Shown here: positions 7,801-12,812 of the stretch, piece by piece
Layout: each line of letters begins with the position of its first letter
How positions within the stretch are numbered: position 1 is the first letter of the stretch
Assembly (NCBI GenBank): GCA_050116035.1
Contig: JASFPJ010000066.1
Location: 1-12,812 of the forward strand
Source of the DNA: SOIA01 sp050116035
Lineage (GTDB): Bacteria > Acidobacteriota > Aminicenantia > Aminicenantales > Aminicenantaceae
Direction: 5' to 3'
DNA: 12,812 nt
Translations under genes and position numbers: made by a program
The notes under the pieces: generated by a model
What the model saw: the letters and a program-made list of their open reading frames with translations, nothing else
What the model was told of the DNA's origin: nothing
Database searches by the model: none

Positions 7801-7883
7801 TTGAGAAACGAGTAGATACCCAGAAGGAGGATAGCGACAAAAAAAGTGGCGGTGGCGATCGGTCGTTCAATGAATATTTTCAT
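4803..7883 (-). CDS. RND (AcrB-type) efflux permease, second of pair
   Basis: This is a 1026-aa inner-membrane RND transporter that would move substrates from membrane or periplasm towards a TolC-type channel using the ion gradient. Architecture is complete: TM1 (about 9-29), first periplasmic porter/docking loop (30-330), TM2-6 (about 331-483), a short central cytoplasmic linker (about 484-512), TM7 (513-529), second periplasmic loop (530-845) and TM8-12 (846-1005). The TM4 relay motif is FVDNSIVVFEN with D399 kept and N400 in place of the second Asp of AcrB; in TM10 the AcrB lysine is replaced by N915 (GIVVNNSILLVDH). The second loop is unusually aromatic (DWWGGW at 540-545, GWGWG at 691-695). 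The ATG overlaps the stop of the upstream permease (ATGA), and no strong SD is seen, so translation probably depends on coupling. Class is firm; substrate is unknown, and cation/metal pumps are not indicated by any motif I can see. Confidence 0.93.
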   Translation of the reverse strand: MKIFIERPIATATFFVAILLLGIYSFLNLPFEFMPKEDYPRVSISTRWSGVPPEIIQAQVTAPLEEVASRVKGVTKITSSSRISSSTINLDFDPKTNMEFATLALREEISRIKDDLPYGVEPPNVQPYVPEEFREDPFLNYSISGDYTLHKLRELVKERIEFGVGSVKGVSDVMVTGGSDPVIKIALDKDKLKALNIHPGLIFQALSNRNLTFPVGKIQKGSQEFIFKISTSIKNIRELGETIVMYSGGNPVKLKDVARAYPSYDEVYRINRINGQPTISLTVWKEAGTSTLKIAKAVKTKLEEVKRGLPQDLVFRTVTDQSEDIKKNLRHLYFIVGIVLIVIFILVFLILRNFKPSLLVLSSIAFSVLITFNLIYFLKISINILTLGGLALGFGLFVDNSIVVFENVLRYREKGASPVEAAIKGSKEVFLPVLAATLTTMSVFFSFAYFTGRLQLFYLPLAIVIASALAASLLVSFSLIPALSPRLLKKGKKERKEKFRDTYEKGLRVLLRHPVIVILVIVFAFYGSYKWFKDEVSVGDWWGGWTEQRLRVYITMPPGTPIERTDEVINKFEEKVLEKKYEKNMETQIFPERAYISITFPPEIEFSYRPYALKEELIQIATNFAGISVGVYGFDPQSYSTSMSSGPMWDSRIAFFGYNFKKLGDITSALDRTLKRNPRIKDTRVVSNLYGWGWGLDTFEYILKIDKETLGKYDIDLWYLYSQISPYISGRVRKLPIKISGKEMEISMKFPEADETDLKKLQDTLIRTRSGEFLRLKDVSTLEERPVAGSIDRENQQFKQTLMWEFRGPAKAGQRFKEAIFSKLDLPPGFSASLEQEWRMTEEEEKQIIFAIIFSLIIIYMILASLYESFIHPFFILMAVPLALIGVFVAFVIADYTFDSAAYIGVILLGGIVVNNSILLVDHINLRRKDGLSLLDAVLKGARERVRPIFLTTSTTVLGMLPMVLLQVEEGRRHIWSSLALSAVGGLISSTIFILVAIPIFYLYGDRIRTWAIEKAMELKKAWKSL

Positions 7884-10800
7884 GCTTTAACCCGAGACTC
7901 TTTTTTCTCCGCCAGCTCGTAGGCCACAGGAATCAAGATCAAAGTCAGGAACGTAGCCAACATGAGCCCTCCTATGACCGAAATGGCCAGGGGCTGCTGG
8001 AGCTCAGCGCCCCTTCCTATTCCCAGAGACATGGGAAAAAGGCCAAAGGCGGTTGTGACCGTGGTCATCAATATCGGCCTGAGCCTCACCCGGCTGGCTT
8101 CCAGGATGGCTTCCCTCCTGTTCAATCCTCTTTTTCTGAGCTGGTTGGTGTAGTCTATTTTCACGATCGCGTCGTTGACCACAATCCCCGCTAAAACCAC
8201 CATCCCGATCACAGAAATCACGCTGAGGGTTTGGCCGGTCAAATACAGGGCCCAGATTGCACCTGTGAGTCCCATGGGAAGAGTGAACAGAATCAAGAAG
8301 GGATGGACCAGAGATTCGAACTGAGCGGCCATGATCATGTACACAAGGAGGACAGCCAGGCAAAAAGCAAAAATCAGACTCCTGAAAGAACGGCTCATCT
8401 CTTCCTGTTCTCCACTGAAGACAATCCTGTAACCGAAAGGCAGCGAAAGTTCGTCGATCTTTCCTTGAATCTCCGGCACCACCTGGCTTATTTTTGTCCC
8501 GCGAAGGTTGGCCGTTACGACAACTTCTCTCTGTTGATTTTCTCTCCGGATCTCCTTCGGTCCTCTGACCATATCATAGGAAACAAGCTCCCTTAAAGGA
8601 ATAGCCGTTCCTTGAAAGAAAATCTGTTCATCCAACAGCGTCTCGATATTTCCTCTTGTCTTTTCATCCATCCGAACCAGGATATCAAATTTTTTCTCTA
8701 ATTGTTTAAATTGAGAAGCGAGATTCCCTCTAACTGCATTCACGAGGTAGATGCTTATAGTTTGCGGAGGGATTCGGTATCTCTCGACTGCATCCTTCTT
8801 TATCTGGATTAAAAACTCAGGTTTTCCTTCTTCGACATTGGTGTTTATATCCGCAATCCCCCTGATATCCCTCAGCTTTATGACTAGCTCCTCAGCTATT
8901 GTTGTTAGCCGGTTGAGGTCGTCTCCTTTGATTTTTAATCCAATCTCTGCCGTTGAAAAAGCCAGGAACTGAACCAGTGTGGATTGTTCTTTGACGATGG
9001 AGAAACTAAGATCAGGATACTCCTCCAGTCTCTCTCTAAGGGCTTCGATCGTACTATCCATTTGAGAGACCTGATGAAGCTCCACATGAATCTGTGCCGA
9101 ATTCTGGGAAACATCAGGATTAAGACTCTCCATTCCACTCACGACACCAATTTGTGAAAAATGTTCATCGACAGAATCCTGGTTTCCCAACCAATTTTCG
9201 ATCACGGAGACAACTCCCACGGTCTGCTCGAGTGAGTAATCCACTGGAGTTCTTAAGTTCAACTCAAACGAAGAAGCCTCCGGCTTAGGCATGAGTTCCC
9301 TGGGGATTTGAGTCGCCAGGAGCCCCGTCAGGATTAAAAATGCGAATGAGCCGGCCAGGACCTTTCCTTTATTATCCAGACTCCAGACGAGAAATTGATG
9401 GTATCGATTGGCGAATTTTTGGTAAACAGAATTAAATCCTCTAAAAACATGCTTGAAAACATACCGTAAAGGTACGCTCAGGTAATGAACAATCAAAAGG
9501 AAGAGCTGCAGGAAAAAACTGACAATGAAGTTAAGGGCTAGATAAATGCCTTTAAACGCATACTTCAGCAGCCATCTCAATCCTTTATAAGCCCACACAA
9601 ACGGATAGAGAAGAAACATAAATTTAGATTTCTTCCCGAGAGCCCTCTTCTCTCCTTCTGTTTCCTTAATATCTTTTCCCTCTGACTTTTTTTCAAAGTC
9701 GAATTTCCTGGAGGCCAGCATGGGCAGCAGAGTCAGAGAAACAACAAGAGAGGAAAGGAGCGCAAAGGTCACAGTTAGCGCCTGGTCTCTGAACAACTGC
9801 CCGGCCACTCCATGAACATAGATAACAGGGAGAAACACGGATATTGTGGTCAAGGTAGAAGCGGTGACAGCCATGCCCACTTCTTTGGTGCCGACGAATG
9901 CGGCATCGATAAGACTCTTTCCGAGGGTTGTATGCCTGAAAATACTCTCTGAGACAACTATAGAATTATCGACCAACATTCCAACCCCGAGCGCCAGCCC
10001 GCCCAATGACATGATGTTCAATGTCACGTCCCTGAAGAAAAGAAGGTTAAACGTGGCTATGATGGCAATGGGAATGACTACTGCGATGATGACAGGTGTT
10101 TTCAAATCCTGAAGGAAGATAAACAAAATAAAAAACGCCAGTATTCCTCCGAAGATTATCGACTTGAGGACTGAAGAAATGGCATCTTCAATGTATTTCG
10201 CCTGCTCCGTGACAACCTGGAGCTCCACTCCTGGATTCTCCTTCCTGATCTCTTCAAGAACTTCGTGAGCAATCCGTGTGACCTCGACCGTGTTGGCCCC
10301 TGATTCCTTCCGGACGAGAATCCCGATGCTCTCATTCCCATTGAGCTTGGTGACCCCTTGCCGTTCTTTAATAGAATCATTGATCTGAGCGACATCCCTG
10401 AGCCGAATGATTCCTCTCTCTTCGGTCGTTTTCAGGCTGATATTCTCAATCTCGCTCAAGACTTCAAATTCCCCCACAACTCGAAGCGGGTATTTGAACC
10501 GGCCTTTCCTGATCTGTCCGCCTTGAAGATTCTGGTTAAAATCGTCGATTCTATTGGAAATCTGTTCTATGGTCAGACCGTACAGTGCAATAAGCTTGGG
10601 ATCCACCTCAATCTGGATTTCTCTCTCCACTCCTCCAGCGATCTCCGCTGAGCCGATTCCCTCTATCTGCTCCAGGCGAGGCTTGACCAATTCCTCTGAA
10701 AACTCCTTAAGCTCAAGGAGGGACCTCTCACCGGAAACAGCCAGAATCATTATGGGTTTGCTCTGCGGATCCAAAGGGATGATCGTCGGGTCCTCGGCAT

Positions 10801-11158
10801 CCTCAGGGATTGGCGCGCCATCAAGCTTTTCCCGGGTGTGCAGCATGGCAAAATCCATATCCGTTCCCCAACTAAACTCGAGCGTCATGTAGGATTGTTC
10901 TTCTTCAGAAACAGATTCTACCCTGCGCAATCCGGGAATACGGCTCACAGCCGATTCAAGCGGTTGGGTCACGAAGGTCTCAATCTCTTCCGGAGCCACT
11001 CCAGGATACCGTGTGATAACGGAGAGCCGGGGGTAACTGATATCCGGCAGCAGGTCCACACTCAACTCTCTCAAAGAAACAAAGCCAAGAAGGATAATCG
11101 CGAGAAAAAACATTAAAGTCGTCACGGGTCTCTTAACAGTGATTTGAGTTATTTTCAT
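7880..11158 (-). CDS. RND (AcrB-type) efflux permease with long central linker
   Basis: This is a 1092-aa RND permease, the first of the coupled pair. TM1 spans about 12-29, the first periplasmic loop 30-328, TM2-6 about 329-482, TM7 about 599-617, the second loop 618-925, and TM8-12 about 926-1083. TM4 has GMLVDNSIVVSES with D397 and N398; TM10 has GIVVNDAIVKIDY, with N995 where AcrB has its relay lysine, plus D996 and K1000 nearby. Between TM6 and TM7 lie about 115 residues instead of about 30 in its partner: a charged part (485-511) then strongly hydrophobic stretches (512-524 and 537-565). A promoter at 11274-11302 and a leader of about 110 nt precede it; the SD is weak (AGG before an A run). 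It sits between the TolC-family gene and the second permease with no periplasmic adaptor gene. It could pair with the other permease as MdtB/MdtC do, or act alone. Confidence 0.94.
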   Translation of the reverse strand: MKITQITVKRPVTTLMFFLAIILLGFVSLRELSVDLLPDISYPRLSVITRYPGVAPEEIETFVTQPLESAVSRIPGLRRVESVSEEEQSYMTLEFSWGTDMDFAMLHTREKLDGAPIPEDAEDPTIIPLDPQSKPIMILAVSGERSLLELKEFSEELVKPRLEQIEGIGSAEIAGGVEREIQIEVDPKLIALYGLTIEQISNRIDDFNQNLQGGQIRKGRFKYPLRVVGEFEVLSEIENISLKTTEERGIIRLRDVAQINDSIKERQGVTKLNGNESIGILVRKESGANTVEVTRIAHEVLEEIRKENPGVELQVVTEQAKYIEDAISSVLKSIIFGGILAFFILFIFLQDLKTPVIIAVVIPIAIIATFNLLFFRDVTLNIMSLGGLALGVGMLVDNSIVVSESIFRHTTLGKSLIDAAFVGTKEVGMAVTASTLTTISVFLPVIYVHGVAGQLFRDQALTVTFALLSSLVVSLTLLPMLASRKFDFEKKSEGKDIKETEGEKRALGKKSKFMFLLYPFVWAYKGLRWLLKYAFKGIYLALNFIVSFFLQLFLLIVHYLSVPLRYVFKHVFRGFNSVYQKFANRYHQFLVWSLDNKGKVLAGSFAFLILTGLLATQIPRELMPKPEASSFELNLRTPVDYSLEQTVGVVSVIENWLGNQDSVDEHFSQIGVVSGMESLNPDVSQNSAQIHVELHQVSQMDSTIEALRERLEEYPDLSFSIVKEQSTLVQFLAFSTAEIGLKIKGDDLNRLTTIAEELVIKLRDIRGIADINTNVEEGKPEFLIQIKKDAVERYRIPPQTISIYLVNAVRGNLASQFKQLEKKFDILVRMDEKTRGNIETLLDEQIFFQGTAIPLRELVSYDMVRGPKEIRRENQQREVVVTANLRGTKISQVVPEIQGKIDELSLPFGYRIVFSGEQEEMSRSFRSLIFAFCLAVLLVYMIMAAQFESLVHPFLILFTLPMGLTGAIWALYLTGQTLSVISVIGMVVLAGIVVNDAIVKIDYTNQLRKRGLNRREAILEASRVRLRPILMTTVTTAFGLFPMSLGIGRGAELQQPLAISVIGGLMLATFLTLILIPVAYELAEKKESRVKA

Positions 11159-11228
11159 TTTTTTAACCTAACTTTACTGTGTGTTTATGGGAAAAATGAA
11201 GCACCCATGGATTTGGTATGTCTTTTTC

Positions 11229-11240
11229 ACACTCAAGTGT
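11229..11240. promoter_or_regulatory. Short palindrome in the permease leader (possible operator)
   Basis: ACACT-CA-AGTGT is a 5-bp perfect inverted repeat about 34 bp downstream of the -10 box at 11274-11279, in the transcribed leader of the RND genes. Its place would suit a roadblock operator, but the arms are short and chance is possible. No regulator gene is in the window. Confidence 0.25.
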
Positions 11241-11273
11241 ACTAACTCGTATCTTTCTCCCTGTTTATTTTCT

Positions 11274-11302
11274 ATTATAAAAGCTATCTCATCTAAAGAC
11301 AA
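11274..11302 (-). promoter_or_regulatory. Probable sigma-70-type promoter for the RND permease pair
   Basis: On the minus strand TTGTCT (11302-11297), a 17-bp spacer and a perfect TATAAT (11279-11274) form the best promoter match in the window. Transcription would start near 11267, leaving a leader of about 110 nt before the ATG at 11158. It would allow the permeases to be expressed independently of the upstream TolC-family gene. Confidence 0.55.
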
Positions 11303-11327
11303 TCTCATCTAATTATGAACATCGCCG

Positions 11328-11352
11328 AGAGTCATAAGTTGAATATGACTCT
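11328..11352 (-). other. Stem-loop just after the TolC-family gene
   Basis: AGAGTCATA (11328-11336) and TATGACTCT (11344-11352) form a perfect 9-bp stem with a 7-nt loop, starting 10 nt past the stop codon of the minus-strand gene. In that direction it is followed by CGGCGATG and not a T run, so it is not a classical intrinsic terminator. It may act in RNA 3'-end stabilisation or processing. Confidence 0.5.
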
Positions 11353-11362
11353 CTTTGGCTTT

Positions 11363-12812
11363 TTAGAAATCAAAATCCCTGAATTTGAGTTTTTTAGTCC
11401 TGAGGTTGACTCCCATGAGCTGCTCCAGCTTTGCGACGGATAATTTGTAATTGATAATGGCTCTGATCTCACTCACTCTTGCACTGGCCATCCTGCTCCG
11501 GTATTCAAAAAGCCACTGACTGGAGAGAGTTCCCAATCTATATCTCTCTTCCCCTGCCATAAGCCGTTTCTCTGTCAACTCTCTGTATCGAGCCGCAGTT
11601 TCCAGCCCTTTCTCATAGTTCTTCAGGTCTTTAAATGCATCCATAAGCTCGTAATATATATTGTTTAACAACCTCTCTTTTTCCAATAACTTCTTCTCTT
11701 TAGATATTCTGGCCTCTGCCAGACTGGCCCGTGAAAATATATTCTCAAGAGGTAGAGTAAAATCTAGAGAGATTCGCCAATTATCATATTTTAGCCCAAA
11801 TATATCATTCCAGTATTCGCTCCTGTCACCTTTTTCTACGCCTATTCTTATTCCAGTATATGGGTCATCGTTCAAATAAAGAACTCTATCCCCAGACTGC
11901 CCGGGATAATATATCTGGAACCGCAGATTGACCTCGGGAAGAAGCTGATTCTTAAAATAACTTACATCGATGTTGCTGTTTTCAATCTCTTTTTGTTTGG
12001 AAGCCATTTCAGGCCTTTCTATTAGAGCAGTCTCCAGGGCTTTTTCAAAGGTTATTTCTTTTTTTTCAACCGTCGGCCTGTCAGTGGGTACAATAGGAGG
12101 AAGCGCTCCGGCCTCTTCAACAGGAAGATTCAATATTTTCCTCAGATCATCTTCAGCACTCTGCACCTGCGCTCTATCCGTTATAATCCTGCTTTCCCAG
12201 TTCGCAACCTCGGTTTCGGCATCCAGAACGTCTGTGGCGGTCTTGGCCCCGATTCTTGCTGCTTCTTGAGTCCTCTTCAAATACTGAATGCTGTTCTCTA
12301 GTGAAGCTTCGTTCACGTTGAGAGATTCAATGGCTGAGACCAGGTTCCAGTAGGCTGCCTCCACATCATAAATTTTCTGGAGAATATTGGTTTTTAATCC
12401 ATAAAGAGAGATATCTCTTTGATTTCGAGTCTTTTTTATATCTTTTTTAGTTATTTTCGGCCCAAAGTTTTTCAGAAGTGGTTGATTCAAATCAAAGCTT
12501 AACATTCCAGAATAGGTTGGATTGATTATAACAAGGTTTTGAGTCGTGTCCCGAATCGAATTTGAAAGCGAAAACGAAAAACTCCCACCAGTAATTACAT
12601 TTTGTCTTATACTAACTCCGTATATGTTTGTCTTCGTAGTGAACTGAGTTCCTTCAACATACCAGTTGGAAAGTTGATTATCTCGATAATTATTATAATT
12701 GAAAGACAATTGAGGAAGTAAGAATTCCTTTGATCTGCGAACGGAAAATTCTTGAATCTCAGGGTTGAAAGCTTCAACAGAAATATCCAAGTTTTTCTCC
12801 AGTGCTATCTCC
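11363..12812 (-). CDS. TolC-family outer-membrane efflux protein (5' end cut off)
   Basis: This is the outer-membrane channel component of a tripartite pump or type I exporter. The frame stays open to the right edge of the window; the seven codons before the first candidate start (a TTG at 12790) read E-I-A-L-E-K-N, which suits the usual AL..N..L opening of the family, so the signal peptide and true start lie outside. 482 residues are visible. They show the duplicated family plan: a first beta-rich stretch ending NPTYSGMLSFDLNQPLLKNFG, a long helical half (about 130-270), then a second beta stretch with DWRISL-like strand before SLAEARISKEKKLLEKERLL, and a second helical hairpin ending KLEQLMGVNL. 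Direction matches the two RND permeases 204 bp downstream, so it is very likely their exit duct. A stem-loop follows its stop. Class is firm; the partner is inferred from context. Confidence 0.92.
   Translation of the reverse strand, partial: EIALEKNLDISVEAFNPEIQEFSVRRSKEFLLPQLSFNYNNYRDNQLSNWYVEGTQFTTKTNIYGVSIRQNVITGGSFSFSLSNSIRDTTQNLVIINPTYSGMLSFDLNQPLLKNFGPKITKKDIKKTRNQRDISLYGLKTNILQKIYDVEAAYWNLVSAIESLNVNEASLENSIQYLKRTQEAARIGAKTATDVLDAETEVANWESRIITDRAQVQSAEDDLRKILNLPVEEAGALPPIVPTDRPTVEKKEITFEKALETALIERPEMASKQKEIENSNIDVSYFKNQLLPEVNLRFQIYYPGQSGDRVLYLNDDPYTGIRIGVEKGDRSEYWNDIFGLKYDNWRISLDFTLPLENIFSRASLAEARISKEKKLLEKERLLNNIYYELMDAFKDLKNYEKGLETAARYRELTEKRLMAGEERYRLGTLSSQWLFEYRSRMASARVSEIRAIINYKLSVAKLEQLMGVNLRTKKLKFRDFDF

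Noticed and set aside
10554..10892. Plus-strand open frames inside the RND genes, and a similar minus-strand frame at 1629-2045
   Set aside because: They are antisense shadows of strongly conserved coding sequence, have low-complexity or arbitrary composition, and lack ribosome binding sites.
11326..11365. Plus-strand intrinsic terminator (stem 11328-11352 followed by CTTTGGCTTTTT)
   Set aside because: No plus-strand gene runs into it, and the T run is several bases from the stem; it is better read as a stem-loop after the minus-strand gene.
12788..12790. TTG as start codon of the TolC-family gene
   Set aside because: The frame remains open to the window edge and the upstream codons (E-I-A-L-E-K-N) match the family's N-terminal pattern; no signal peptide follows the TTG. 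The true start is outside the window.

Overview
The window looks like chromosome of a Gram-negative (two-membrane) bacterium: it carries a TolC-type outer-membrane channel, two RND inner-membrane transporters and an HflK/HflC pair. Base composition is moderate (mid-40s % GC by eye), and the gaps hold short dispersed repeats of the kind 'gagattgccgcgcttcgctcgcaatgac'. The protein style would fit the Acidobacteriota/Aminicenantes area, but that is an impression and no marker gene here proves it.

Layout. Positions 1-234 hold two direct copies of the dispersed repeat and the leader of the only plus-strand operon, hflK-hflC (235-2156, ATGA overlap). All other genes are on the minus strand. Two fold-type II PLP enzymes lie at 2272-4432: a threonine/serine dehydratase-like protein and a D-cysteine desulfhydrase-family protein, 124 bp apart. 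A 370-bp gap (4433-4802) holds the probable promoter of the second enzyme and a 247-bp nested inverted-repeat element ending four bases from the next stop codon. Then come two large RND permeases (7880-11158 upstream, 4803-7883 downstream, ATGA overlap), a 204-bp gap with a good sigma-70-type promoter on the minus strand, and a TolC-family outer-membrane protein whose 5' end lies beyond the right edge.

How the genes work together. HflK and HflC form the membrane SPFH complex that, in the best-studied case, surrounds and controls the FtsH protease. The TolC-family protein and the two RND permeases make most of a tripartite envelope pump. The periplasmic adaptor is not in the window; it may lie upstream of the TolC gene. 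The two permeases are translationally coupled and could form a mixed trimer or two pumps sharing one channel. The two PLP enzymes probably work in amino-acid breakdown (ammonia and 2-oxo acid release, possibly sulfide).

I see no convincing wholly new system. The points most worth checking are the nested palindromic element at 4553-4799, the altered active-site motif of the desulfhydrase-family enzyme, and the long hydrophobic insertion in the central loop of the upstream RND permease.
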